Assembly (NCBI GenBank): GCA_002104905.1
Contig: MCFE01000168.1
Span: 81,672 to 145,671 of the forward strand
DNA from: Basidiobolus meristosporus CBS 931.73
Lineage: Eukaryota; Basidiobolomycota; Basidiobolomycetes; Basidiobolales; Basidiobolaceae
Reading direction: 5' to 3'
Length of the DNA stretch: 64,000 nucleotides
In this document: positions 20,541 to 32,162 of the stretch, one piece after another
Layout of the letters: each line of letters starts with the position of its first letter
Numbering within the stretch: the first letter of the stretch is position 1
Position numbers and translations under genes: made by a program
Notes under the pieces: generated by a model
Databases searched by the model: none
Seen by the model: only the letters and a program-made list of their open reading frames with translations
Told to the model about the DNA's origin: nothing

Positions 20541-22224
20541 TTAGATCTGGCGAACCAACACCTGCATCTTTCTAAGAACAGCAACAAAAACGCCGGCGGC
20601 AAGGATCGTCGAGAACCCTGCTACCATGGAGAAGGCATATGGGTTGTCCTCATAGAAAGAGGTCAAATTCATACCAAAGAGACAGGCCACAAACGAACCT
20701 GCCCCCAATCCAAGTGTTCCCATGGTGATTTTCAGTTCAAGTAAGAGTAGGTTGTTCCGCTGAGAATCGAGTATAATATTAACAATATCCTCGGTGGTTT
20801 TTGTATTAGCGCTGACTGCTGCGACTGTATTCGCAATTTCCTCCACTTGCTTTAGGTAAGTCTCCAACAAAAGCTCCACATCGTCGCTTTGCGACGCTAG
20901 GTTCTGCAGGCCTTCTTTTTTGGCTGTCAAATACATGGCCTCCAGATCCTCATCTAAATCGCCGCTTATCAATACTCTGCACGAATGCTCCAGTAAACAG
21001 GCTGGGTACATACCTTGCTCTAGCACTTCTAAGATGGCATCTCTAATGTTCAAGGTACGCTGTTCAAATTTGGAAAGGCGCTTAGAGTACTGCAATAATT
21101 CTTTCAGCTTGTCTCTGTCGATGGACTCTTCTAGATACGAGAGTAGATTGGTGACCAAGCTAACAAGCACCTCCATCTCGCTTTGCAACGAGCTAACCAC
21201 GCTAATCATTATCGCTTCCAGTGCCCTGAAAATAACCTGTCGTTAGCGCGATTCTCCTGAAAGTCCCGAATATAAAATACCTGAATTCGAAGGCGAGTTG
21301 GTGATCTTTATTGCTCTGCGCGCTTAGTCGTTCCTGCAGGTCGTAGATGAAAATCGATTGATTGTAACTATCGCTGGATCCATATGAATCGAACAACACG
21401 ACTGCATCCGCTTTGATCAACGCTCTGATGTGAGCAAGGTGAACCAGAATGGCCTCTTTGCGCACCAAGATGGCTGGCATTTGATTCACGAAATTACTAT
21501 CGATCTTGAAAACGTACAGGCCGATACTTCATTAGAATCTTTCACGCTTGCATCATTCCATGTGACATGATCTTTACCTTTCTAAGGTCACGCGCCTTTG
21601 AATTGAAACCAAGCAAGAAATCGCGTATATAAGTATGCAGACAAGAAAAGGAGAGACTGGATGGCCGGACACTATACCTGTAGTCCATGCTGTTTTGGAT
21701 TGTGAGAAAACATCCGGGTTTAGTAGGGGAGTCGAGGGGACGCTCACGAAAACGAACATCGTACCTGAGTACACAATTCGAGCTTTGAAAATTCACCAGC
21801 TGTGATTTTTACGTTTCCTCTATGGTCAAATTCTGTACCTTGAATATGGTGTGAACAAAAGAATCTTTAAGAAAGCCGGTATTCGAGTCACTATACATTT
21901 CAGCTTCAGCTCGTTAGCCTGGTTACTGGCAGGGGTAGGTATAGGTCTAACTGGGAGGTTTCGTCTATATGTCGTTTTAGCAGAAAAGAAGGAGGTGTCG
22001 GGGCGGGAGTAATTGGCCGTGCGTTGCTTTTGTGCTTGCAAGATGCGTCCGAGCATCGTTTGCGGTCTTTTGGAACGATCGGCAGAGAAGAAGGAGCGAG
22101 ATGCTGCACACGAGGTTCTAGCAGAAAGGAATACCGTTTGTGCACTGGCTGGCCCATATCGGCCCATAGGCTTTGCCCAGCATGTAACTTGACTAGTGAA
22201 AGTAGTCCGTAGGACTTTAAACAT
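20541..22224 (-). CDS. MRS2: Mitochondrial CorA/Mrs2-type Mg2+ channel, 5 exons
   Basis: Inner-membrane magnesium channel. Exons (minus strand): 22224-21897, 21838-21765, 21595-21578, 21504-21281, 21225-20541; 442 residues. The N-terminus is long, basic and acid-poor until ELKLKCTEFDHRGNV, fitting a mitochondrial presequence. Then come ARDLRKID (encoded partly by an 18-nt exon), IRALIKADAVVLFDS, AFEFRALEAIM, a coiled-coil central region and the signature pore motif GMN in CLFGMNLTSF near residue 400, placed between two C-terminal membrane segments (TLGLGAGSFVACLFGMN and AFSMVAGFSTILAAGVFVAV). The length matches fungal Mrs2/Lpe10. Head-to-head with the BIO3-BIO1 gene (about 520 bp apart). Confidence 0.93.
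21578..21595 (-). other. 18-nt micro-exon of MRS2
   Basis: Encodes ARDLRK, a conserved hexapeptide of the Mrs2 family. The reading frame and similarity on both sides (ELCTQ before, IDSNF after) require it. The acceptor is ttcaaag and the donor gtaaag. The intron before it, about 169 nt, is long for this region. Confidence 0.7.
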
Positions 22225-22744
22225 GAAGCTTACTTTGAGGAATAAGGCAGGCCAGTTGGTAAAAGAAGATATGTGGGAGTATTAGGATGTGTCCTCTGAA
22301 AGTATGTACAGAGAATCACTGAGTGTGCTGTCCAAAACAAGTCCGTACAAAGTAAACTCTCGTCCAAAATAATATATAGCCAAATGTTAGCCGTCTTCAC
22401 AATCCGATTTGTAGCTTTGGACCAGAAGATAAGTTTTTTCGGACGATTTTTTTGTTCAACCTTCTGCGGATTAATCAAACCTTAGGGAAACTAGTCATAA
22501 ATATTGCTCATCAATTTGCGGGTCCACATACTCGTATTCAGCTGGAGGGAGTACACGTTTGCCGAAAACCAATGTATTCTCGAATAGATGTCACGTTACT
22601 CACCTTGATTTGGAATTCCGATAACCTCGAGCTCTCGGATGATGAATACCAAATGGCTGTCAAGCTCCGCGACAGGTACTTTAAATACCAAGGTGTCATA
22701 CTCATAAAATCTAATCTTGTTCAGCATTGGATAAGCTCCCCATA
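22225..22744. promoter_or_regulatory. Divergent promoter region of MRS2 and BIO3-BIO1
   Basis: About 520 bp between two divergent start codons. No gene and no clear binding site is identified. Confidence 0.4.
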
Positions 22745-25560
22745 ATGGCCTATCTACCGAAACGTTTTCTTCCCCATCAGATATTTGCTGCAAACACCGA
22801 CGTTGGGAAAACCATTTTCTCCACTGCCTTATGTCGCGGTGTTGCTGCAAGATATCCCAACAGTTCTATCTACTATCTCAAACCAGTTCAAACTGGTTAC
22901 CCTGTAGATAGCGACGCCAGGTACAGATATAGGAATACTAGCGCTATGACTGCCCACCTTAACCCTTCAGTGTTCGTTGTTCAATGAATCCAGGCACGCC
23001 AAGAAATTCTGCCCTAGAATCACTGCTGCAGACACACTGTACACTTATAAGGATCCCGTCAGCCCGCATATAGCGACTACTACTGTGAGTCTTCTTTATA
23101 TATCTGTATTCCTAGGCTTTATGCTCGCATTGGCTTATCCGCTTTTGCTTGAATGAAAATACAGCCCCCTTCGGATGTTAGTGTGCTACAATCCGTTCGT
23201 ACCAAAATCGAAGAATATGCGAAAGAGAGCAAGGGAAAAGACGCTTTCATGTTCCTTGAAACCGCTGGAGGTACAGAATAGCAAAATCTTTTTTGTGTGT
23301 AAGAGCAACTGATTTGACCTCGTATTTGTAGGAGTAAACAGCCCCGTCATGTCAGGTTGAGTAATACACAATATCAATTGAAGTCAGACTTCACGGACTG
23401 ACCCATTTCTATTGTAACTCTTGTTCTGAATACTAGGAACGTTACAATGCAATTTCTATCGTCCATTACGGCTTCCTACCCTACTTGTCGCCGATTCGAA
23501 ACTTGGCGGCATTTCTACTACCTTATCTTCCTTCGAATCGCTACACGTCCGTGGATATGACGTGAACACTGTATTGTTATTTGAGGATGACAGCTGGAAG
23601 AACAATGAATTTTTGGCCAAGCAATTACCGGAAGATATTCGGGTGTTTTCAATCCCCTCCCCTCCGGCTCGTCAGCCCAACAGAGATGATACCATGGAGA
23701 TGAGCCAGTACTACGCTCAGATAGACGAGGTCTTCAAGAATGTTGCAGAGCATCTAAAGGATAGAAGCGATGAGAGAATCACGCGATTGATGGAGATGGA
23801 GGCCAAAACAAAGGATGTGATCTGGTGGCCTTTTACTCAACACCACAACGTGAAGAATGTTACAGTTATCGATTCTGCTTGCGGTGATATGATGGTCACA
23901 CTAGACCCTAAAGCCAAGGACTCCAAGGAGGACTCTAATCTGTTTAATGAGAAGTTTGATGGGTGTGCCAGCTGGTGGACTCAAGGTCTTGGACATGGAT
24001 CCCCTTCTTTGAGCATGGCTACTGCGCATGCTGCCGGTAGATATGGCCACGTTATAGCTCCCGAATGTACTAATGAGCTGTCGCTCTCATTGGCCGAGAA
24101 GCTAGTTGGTACAGTTGGTAAGGGTTGGGCTCAGCGCGTGTACTATTCGGACAATGGAAGCACTGCAACTGAAATTGCACTGAAGATGGCGCTTAGACAC
24201 ACCGCCAATAAGCATCAGCTATCCAGTAGCGCCGAGAAGAGTGAGGACATCGAGATCATTGGATTAAAGGGAAGCTATCATGGAGACACCATAGGTGCCA
24301 TGGATGCATGTGATCCCAATGTTTACAACGGCACCATTCATTGGTAAGAGTCTGTATGCGGCATTTATCCAGCAGTCCGTTCTTTTCTAAATTGGCAATC
24401 AGGTACCAACCTAGAGGCTTCTGGTTTGATCCACCCACCGTGTCCATGAAAAATGGTGTCTACAACATCCATGTCCCTGAGTCATTCAAGTGCAGCTCTG
24501 TTGGTGAGACTAATTTCTCCTCTTTGAGCGGAGTATTTGGTGATCGCTCCAAAAGCGCACTGGCTGATTTCTATCGATCATATATCGATAAGACCCTAGA
24601 TGGTCTCATCAAACAAGGAAGACGCTTCGGTGCCTTGATGATGGAGCCAATACTGATGGGCGCTGGGGGTATGATCTTTGTAGATCCTCTGTTCCAGAAA
24701 TCTCTGGTCGAGGCGGCGAGAGATCTACGATACACGGACACCAGCGACAAAGGTATTCCGGTGATTCTTGACGAAGTGTTCACTGGGTTCTGGCGTCTTG
24801 GAAGAAGAAGCGCAGCAGAGATTCTGGGCGTGGTAAGGATTTTTTGCAGAGTGCATGCCACCGCACCCGACTAAAACTATCTTCCCCTACAGAAACCCGA
24901 TATTGCCGCGTACGCAAAGCTCTTAACTGGAGGCCTTGTTCCTCTTGCGGTGACCTTGACTAGCGAAGAGATATTCAAATCATTCTACTCTCCCAACAAG
25001 CATGAAGCATTATTGCATGGGCACTCATACACTGCGCATCCAATTGGCTGCTCAGTTGCTCTCCAATCCATTAAGGAATACGAACAGAAGTACACCTCGC
25101 AATTAACCCTTCCCTCACATACATTGAATGAGCTTTCAGACAGGGATTGGTACATCTGGAATCCTGAGGTGAGCCCATCTTTTCTTACCAATGCTAGTAA
25201 TGATACTTATCACCATTCTTATGTAGACTGTGAAGCATATCTCACATTTACCCAATGTGCAAGGGGTTGTTTCACTGGGTACTGTTTTGGCCATTGAACT
25301 GAAGGATACTGAGGGAGCAGGTACATATTATTGATCAATGTGCGCAGGAGAGGCGATTCCTCTAATAACCAATGTCCACTGTAGGCTACACATCCAACGT
25401 ATCCAAAGAGTTTATCCAACACATCCGCAACATCGATGACTCAATTCAGGTGTTCGCCCGACCCCTGGGCAATGTTGTGTATGTAATGGGCTCAATTGTT
25501 ACCACACCCGAGCAGGTTAAGCAGCTGGAGAACACGATCTTGAGTGCATTGAAGCTCTAG
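22745..25560 (+). CDS. BIO3-BIO1: Bifunctional dethiobiotin synthetase / DAPA aminotransferase, 9 exons
   Basis: One protein carries two consecutive steps of biotin synthesis: the N-terminal ATP-dependent dethiobiotin synthetase (BioD) and the C-terminal PLP-dependent 7,8-diaminopelargonate aminotransferase (BioA). Exons: 22745-22920, 22994-23084, 23165-23270, 23332-23355 (24 nt), 23437-24343, 24403-24832, 24893-25168, 25227-25320, 25385-25560; 759 residues. BioD features: the P-loop variant ANTDVGKT, LKPVQTGYP, DPVSPHIA, FLETAGGVNSPVMSG and VADSKLGGIS. BioA features: WWPFTQH, ASWWTQGLGHG, YSDNGSTATEIALKM, LKGSYHGDT, WYQPRGFWF, MEPILMGAGGM, LDEVFTGFWR, the PLP lysine in AKLLTGGLVPL and GHSYTAHPIGC. 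This fusion is the usual arrangement in plants and many fungi. With BIO2 5.5 kb upstream, the window encodes the last three biotin steps. Confidence 0.95.
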
Positions 25561-26619
25561 GCCAGACTTCGCTCCGTATGCGCATCTAGAAAATGCACCC
25601 ATATATACCAGAGCTTTTACCATTAATGATTGCATTGCATTTGTCATTTGAATAAACACATCTCATCAGGGGAGATGAGAATCCAACCAGTAATGTTAAA
25701 CTTGCGTAGGGTAGGGTGGAGGATTCAACTTTATCAAGATGACCATCTAAAGGCTGATTTGTCACGTAAATAATAATGGCCCATTGTCGAAGCCATCATA
25801 ACAAGTTAGGAAACAATGTAAAGCGTGCTCTAACCGATTGTGATACCTACAGCTACTCCCCATGGCACGACAATTTAAGCTCATTTGTGATCAAACATGA
25901 GGTTTTAGCTATTTACCAAAATAGGCGAGGCAGCTGGCTTGACAACCCGTATATGGGAGTATTAATGCGATTGCTATGTAGCCCTTTATCACCCCTGCTC
26001 CTCGAATTTATTGGTTGGGCAGTGTTGTTAGCGGTGCATGTAGTTCATGAGCATTTAGTCTCCGACTAGTCTGAAAACTGCTGTTTCTGAAATGTACCTG
26101 AGCTAGTTGTGCCTTCAACCCAGACAGTCGACCGAACATTGGTAATGTTGGAAATGCAACCTTGGTTCAATATCCCCGACCTAAAATCCATATATTGAGT
26201 TCCATCTATGGAGAATTTCCAGTATTTTTTTGGCAATAATGTGGGAGCACGGCGGATCACCATAATACAGCCAACCAAGGTGATTGGCCTACACACTCTG
26301 CCACAATCAACCTGACAATATATCCATATCTATTGATCCCATTGACTATGGGCATGCTGGGATCCTAATGAACTCAAGATAATTAAGGAAAACCCCAATT
26401 TAGGAAGTAGCCCATTGCTTCTAACCTTTATCTCGCTTGCTTTTGTTCTCCACCATTGTTAACGGCTTGTACACCAAGTATTCCTTGCCTTATTCCCCAC
26501 TCTTTCTTACTCTTCTTTCACCCTTGGTTGAAGCCTTCACTTCTTCACTATTGTTAGTCTTCCCTGTGTTTCACACACCACTGGTTTCGGTGTACTGATA
26601 TCACGCTCTCGTTGTTAAA
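25561..26619. other. Intergenic interval upstream of UPF0658
   Basis: About 1.06 kb with no supported gene. Short open frames here (for example 25776-26069) lack any motif. The last 200 bp are pyrimidine-rich, typical of fungal promoters. Confidence 0.5.
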
Positions 26620-28144
26620 ATGAAGTACTCTAATTCTCTAACTGACCGTTGGGTAATTGAGAAGGAGTGAACCTTTGCCAAAGCGAATCTAAACTTTTCT
26701 CTCTCTAGCTCGGTACTTCGAAGTATGTTCGTTACTCCATGATGTCCTCGTTGCTCCAAGCTGTTGTTGTGTCGATATTGGAATTCATAGTATACATCCT
26801 TCACGAGCGGCAACTCAAATTATACAAAGCAGAAGAGGTCCTACCTAACGACAAAGCACTAAGCGTCTACTACATATTATTCATTATCTCGCAAATATTT
26901 CAGTTGATCCTCTGCTTGGATGCCGTGAGTATTACTTACTTTCAACCGACTACAATTTACAACTAATGGCTAACGTTGGTTTCCTAGACGTATAACAAGA
27001 ACACTATTCAAGTAATAGCCTTGGCAGTCTTCAATTTCCTATCATTGGGTTACTCGATCATACAACATATTCAAGCGCAGAATATCATCAACAGTGCGGA
27101 GTTCAAACAGAATTGGATTGGAAGCTACAGCAATACGTCGCGCAATCTAGAATTCGCCATCATTGCCCTGATGCTCTTGTTCTCCTTGAGCTTTGCTTAT
27201 CAAGCATACCAACTCTATCAAGAATACGGTTGGAGCATATACAAGAAAATCGGGGCTGATTTACGCATGAGATGTTAGTAGTTGTATCATCGACATGTCC
27301 AACTCCACTTTGATATTGACCCATTGTCTATAGCCATGTACAAAGTATACCAGATTCTACTTATGCTTTTAAAAGTGGACGTGTTTTTCCTGCTTGGCTT
27401 CTCTATTCAGTACCTCGTCCTTGTAATAACCGAGTCATCGATGAGTGAACTGATTGTCCATGTGACCGTTTCTCTAGGCGGTACTGTCTCCATGATGATC
27501 CTGTCTTTTTGGGCGGTACGTATTTACTTCGACAGCTACTTGATAGTCAGTATTTCTAACCTGAGCAACCCAGCTGCGCGCCGAAAATCGACTTGGAATC
27601 ATTTCGTTCATGTTAGCCTGTTTGATGACCATTGGATATCTAGTTTACAAACTAGTGATTATGTACACTGTCGAGGGCTATAGAGTCAGAGACTCTCCCA
27701 AGGAAATCTGCAAAAACCCTCCAAACAACCCTTTCCCTCCAGAGTGTGATCGGTTCGCCGGATCTCGCTATTTCTTAACCTTCTTTGGTAATTCAAGTGC
27801 TTTTTGGCTCCAGAGATCCCTGAACTAACCCGATGCAAATCATTTGTAGTTGTCGTATGCCTTTTGCTTCTGTTTGTATGTGGATCTGTATTTGCCTAAT
27901 GTACTCACCTACTAACCGTATTCTGCACAATAGGCCACCATAGTAGAAACATACAAAGCACTCCGTAACTTCGGGCAAGGCCTCAAACAACATAGTAAGT
28001 ATTCATGATGTTGAATGATTCAGCATGTGAACCGGTTTCTTATCATCAATACCACTTTCCCTAGTTAATCGCACTGCCGTCAACTGGAACGGAGCAGTCA
28101 ACCTGGAGAGCCCCGAAGCCCAGAAAAGATGGTCGATAGATTAA
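26620..28144 (+). CDS. UPF0658 family Golgi multi-span membrane protein, 8 exons
   Basis: Fungal-specific membrane protein family of unknown function, located to the Golgi in fission yeast. Exons: 26620-26652, 26709-26924, 26988-27273, 27334-27515, 27574-27787, 27850-27875 (26 nt), 27934-27994, 28065-28144; 365 residues. About seven hydrophobic segments are visible, for example SLLQAVVVSILEFIVYILHE, IIALMLLFSLSFAY, VDVFFLLGFSIQYLVLV and VVVCLLLLFATIV. The family signature is the junction KKIGADLRMRSMYKVYQILL followed by MLLKVDVFFLLGF, restored only when the intron at 27274-27333 is removed. The C-terminal ALRNFGQGLKQH also fits. Function is unknown. Confidence 0.82.
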
Positions 28145-29163
28145 CGGATAAATAATGGATCCCCACTCATATGGCGGCGATGGGATTTTTCGCTTCACAA
28201 GCTGCGTTCTAAACACCCCCATGCTTTCCTGATGAACCGCTTTGTACATTTACTTCCAGATCTTTGAGAAGCGTAATATCTCTTCTGTCTCCCCCCCCAT
28301 TCCACCTTTTTCTCGACAGATGATAAAACCGAATTCGTCTTTTTTGATTGACCACCTTCCTTCAATGCATCGTATTTATTTCGATCGTGCACCGCAATAT
28401 CTCTCCATTCAAACCCATAACCCCCCCCCCCAGGATACGGATCCGTCTATTCGTTGATGATAAAGCGAACCTGTCACAGTACATCTCAACGTGGAATTCC
28501 ATCCCTTCGTAAACACCTAGAAACATCCCATACTCATGACCCTTTCATAGCTTCTACCTAAATCACTTGCAAACCCTACACATTTCAATGAAGAATTTTG
28601 CCAGAATTCACGCATGTGACAAATTTAGCCGAGAAACCTTTGGGGAACCAACCGGGAATGCAGAGTGGCTTATGAGCTGTGTAATGTGTACGATTGCATT
28701 TATCCAACTTATTCTCGGTTTGACAAATAGACCTGTGTGATAGGTGCGGGAGCAGTAGGTTGAGTGAGCCGGAGTCAATCATTTGACCGATGTATGTTCG
28801 TGATACGACATTCTCATCTCATCTGAACATATCAGATTCATGGAATAGGTTGTACTCATAGTGCCAGTCTTCGCATCCCTAGCCAATATTAAGGATTTGA
28901 CGTCCACCTTCATCAATCAACCTGGCAGAGGGAAATCCGGATTCCTGGTGGAGGAGGTATTCCCGAATGTCTCGAATGGAACTGGTCATCCAGCACGCAC
29001 GAAGTTGGGTTAATTTAAACAACCTGGAGCCCCGATCCGGCCTAAATCACAAACATACGGATTCCGTTTCAGAGGAAAAAAAACGCGTATCTCGCCGATG
29101 TAGAAAAATGATTTTCTTGCGTAAAGACAGCTCCCACAGCTCTTGTAGAGTAGTTTACCAAAA
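28145..29163. other. Intergenic interval upstream of SmG
   Basis: About 1 kb without a supported gene. Contains a run of about ten C residues near 28421-28431. Confidence 0.5.
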
Positions 29164-29541
29164 ATGAGCAAAGCCCCCATTCCCGAATTAAAGAAGTAAG
29201 TCGCGGTGAACGTTTCGACGTTTCGGAGGACATGAGGGACCTTTTGGATCTGCGAACTAACCTCACTTCTCCCCTAGATACATGGATAAACATCTGTTCA
29301 TCCAACTCAATGGCTCACGCAAGGTCACCGGAGTGCTTCGTGGTTTCGATCCCTTCATGAACATCGTGCTCGATGATGCTGTTGAGGAAGTTTCCTCCAC
29401 CGAAAAACACAACATCGGAATGGTGGTAGGTGTTTTCTACCTGTTGATCAAGATTTTGAGGGCGTTGTTTTACTGAGGTTTTCTCTTTAGGTGATTCGTG
29501 GCAATAGCGTCGTGATGCTGGAGGCGCTTGAACGAATCTAG
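29164..29541 (+). CDS. SMX2: Small nuclear ribonucleoprotein SmG
   Basis: A core spliceosomal Sm-ring protein. Exons 29164-29195, 29278-29425 and 29491-29541 give 76 residues, the exact family length. Sm1 and Sm2 motifs are present: the first around LFIQLNGSRKVTGVLRGFDP and FMNIVLDDAVEEV, the second in IGMVVIRGNSVVMLEALERI, which is diagnostic of SmG rather than other Sm/LSm proteins. The start MSKAPIPELKKYMDK also matches. Confidence 0.95.
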
Positions 29542-29836
29542 CGGGTTTTTCTCAATTCATATGTCACCTTTGGTGTCGTGTACATCTGTATGAAATAAAA
29601 AAGGACCTGAGCGAAACGCCGTGTAGAACTGACCCTGACATTGTTCCCTTCATGTTTTGACTTCTGAATGAGTGGATCTGGAGTATCAATGTTTATTAAA
29701 GTATCATTAGACCTGTCCCTGCTCACAAGAAACCTGGCCGCGAAAACAAAACCGGGGCCTATATCAAACAGGTGGGCATAAATGCAGGGAGTATGTGTGG
29801 AATGTAGAGTGGGGGATAATAGGGTCATTACAGTGT
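29542..29836. other. Convergent 3' region of SmG and the TPR/MBL gene
   Basis: No feature other than AT-rich 3' ends (cattaaa and aataaa-like sequences) of two convergent genes. Confidence 0.4.
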
Positions 29837-31416
29837 TCATCGAGTGGCCAGCCATTTCTCTCTGGATATGCTTCTCAGAACACCATGAGCCTTTTCTTGG
29901 CCAATCGTCGTCCATTCCCCGCCGTAACTATGGCCAGGATAGACCATGGTGTTGTCATCCAGGTTTCTTAGCACTTTTTGTAGCGAATGGAACATATCCA
30001 TTTTGCATGCGCCAGGAAGGTCTAAGCGGCCGCATGTCCCTAAGAACAGCGTATCACCAGAAAACAAGCGCGAATCGTTGACCAGCAAGCATTGACTACC
30101 TGGTGTATGCCCTGGCGTGTGTAGGAAGCGGACTATGTTTTCGGTGCCTAGCTTCAATTCAAAGTTATGTGTGGTAGGAACTATCCGACTTGGATTTATC
30201 TCGGGGTTCGATTTTCTCACGAAATGGATGTCCTCCTGGTGAATATATGCCCTGACGCTAGGCCATTTTTTTAGAATAGTTGAGAGCCCGGTCACTTTGA
30301 TCGGAAGCTGGTTGAACGGCGAGGGCGGTATGCCTAGATTCAAGCAACACAATGTTCGCTAGAGTTCTTGTGCTAGTGGATCAAGAGACGCCGCCTACCT
30401 CCCACATGATCAAAGTGATAGTGAGTAACCACCGCACCAATGCAAAGAAGCTTCTCGCGCTTGATGATCTGCATTATCCTGTGGGCATCCCAACACTAAA
30501 TAGAATGAAGATCAGCCTCTGAATGGAATCACACGCCAAATATCTCTGACGAATACACACAGCATCCACGACGATACAGAGCCTCGAATGGGCATCGGCG
30601 ATGATGTACACAAAATTTCGCATCTCCATAGCGTATTCGTAAATTTTGTTCTGAATTGGATTGAAGGAATGTGAATTGGGGATTGCAAAATCCTTCCCAG
30701 GCGAGAGCTGCATGATCAACAGGCCTAAACGGGAAAGCTGGCTGAGTTTGCGTGTCTCGTTATGCCTCGTAATGTTCGCCCATGGTTACCTTTCTCGTTG
30801 TCCTCGGCCATGTACTTGCATTTTATGAAGTTGGCTCTAGCCTCGACAAATGTGGGGTCCTTGCCAAAAGAAGATGGGAATCGTTAAACGGCCGTTCGTT
30901 TCTGTTCGGGGAGAGGCATCGCATTTACCAGTTCTATGGATCTTTTGTAGGTCTCCATCGCCTCTTTGTATTTCTGCAAGCAGTAAAGTGCCTCGGCCAT
31001 TTGGAAGTATCCCTGTTCGAGGTTGAGGAACTCTCTCTAAGTATCTGTTCATAGCAGGGTGGGCTTGACACTCAAGGTCTGTAGTAAATAACCCTTACTC
31101 TTCCCCAGTCTGGCTTTAGACCTACAACCACCTCGGCGTCCTTCACCGAATCCAACAAGCAACCAAAATGTAAATACGCTCTGGATCTGTTGAATAGGAG
31201 AAGGGCCAAGAAATCTCGGGCCCCAGGGTCCTCGGCCACTGTTTTAGTCTGCAGAAGTGCCAGAGTGTATTGGTCAATGGCCTCTCTGTACTGTCCCCGG
31301 CTCAAATGGCCATCACCTTGAGTCAATAGTCGATAGAGCGTGCCGTCTGGTGCGGAGGGTCTAGTCAAAGACATCGCGGGGACGATGTGTTCTGTTTGTA
31401 AATCTCTTAGCTGCAT
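29837..31416 (-). CDS. Predicted TPR/metallo-beta-lactamase fusion protein, 6 exons
   Basis: Exons (minus strand): 31416-31099, 31012-30929, 30859-30790, 30724-30561, 30495-30399, 30333-29837; 409 residues. Residues about 20-155 form TPR helices (GDGHLSRGQYREAIDQYTLA, LLFNRSRAYLHFG, YFQMAEALYCLQKYKEAME, DPTFVEARANFIKCKYMAE). Residues about 160-409 form a glyoxalase-II-like metallo-beta-lactamase domain: NFVYIIADA, the metal motif THYHFDHVGG (His237, His239, Asp241, His242), HTPGHTPGSQC, FSGDTLFLGTCGR and VYPGHSYGG. All metal ligands are present, so hydrolase or dioxygenase activity on a thioester-like substrate is plausible. The link is the intron 30725-30789, of normal size. Unspliced, the TPR frame stops at TAG 30727-30725, and an ATG at 30713 could start a free-standing MBL protein, so two genes are the alternative. 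Confidence 0.7.
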
Positions 31417-32162
31417 TTATGAACAAGGTTAGGTACGGTTGTGGTTAGCGCCCCGCGCGTTCAAGTTGCTTAAAAGGATACGATGATTATCGACGTCCAG
31501 CAAAAGTAACGGTACACAAGGGGAAATCAGATTAAAATAGATGGAGACTCAATGCCCATCTCTCCTTACTCAACGGCCATGAGGCAATCCTGCTGAAACA
31601 AGAGTCCCCCGCTTGTGTTGCTGTTATTGGTTTCACTAGATCAGGTTAATATGATAGCTTGCATTCAGGAAATCAAAAAAAATTGAAACTTGGTTTCAAC
31701 GATAGGCTTCCGGGTTCGTTTATTGACATTATTATCAGAGCTGGAGAGTTGAAATGCGAGTCACAGTGGCTGAGTGGGCAAGACGACTCCCAACAATAAA
31801 AACAAATCTCGGTTTGCGGTTTGTTTGGCAAACCTTTGGAGTAACGTCCAATTGCCCTGTATCGTTGAGGAGGAATAATCGATAATAATTGCCGCGTCCA
31901 AGAATGCAATGGAGCCAATGATAGGATGGACACAGCTGGTAAATGATATATCTGCAAAGCGCCATGAAAATCCTCCAATCCAACCTACTAGTCCACGAAA
32001 TATTAGCTGGCTAACCACTTCATTTTGAGACCCTATCAATTTCCCTGTCTGTAAACGTCATCGAAACACATTTAGGTGTTTTCCGTCAATTTTCGCGCTC
32101 ACCATATCGCCCCCATCCATTGTACAACCCCTTCATAAAATCTTCCCTCTCTACAGTTAACA
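31417..32162. other. Divergent intergenic region
   Basis: About 750 bp between the TPR/MBL and arrestin start codons. Several overlapping minus-strand frames at 31673-32039 lack any family feature and are not called. Confidence 0.5.

Noticed and set aside
25776-26296. Two open frames between BIO3-BIO1 and UPF0658
   Set aside because: No motifs, opposite strands, composition like the surrounding intergenic DNA.
29837-30713. Stand-alone MBL gene starting at ATG 30713
   Set aside because: Would start 11 bases after the end of the TPR frame, leaving no promoter; a canonical intron joining both frames is simpler. Kept as an alternative in the feature text.
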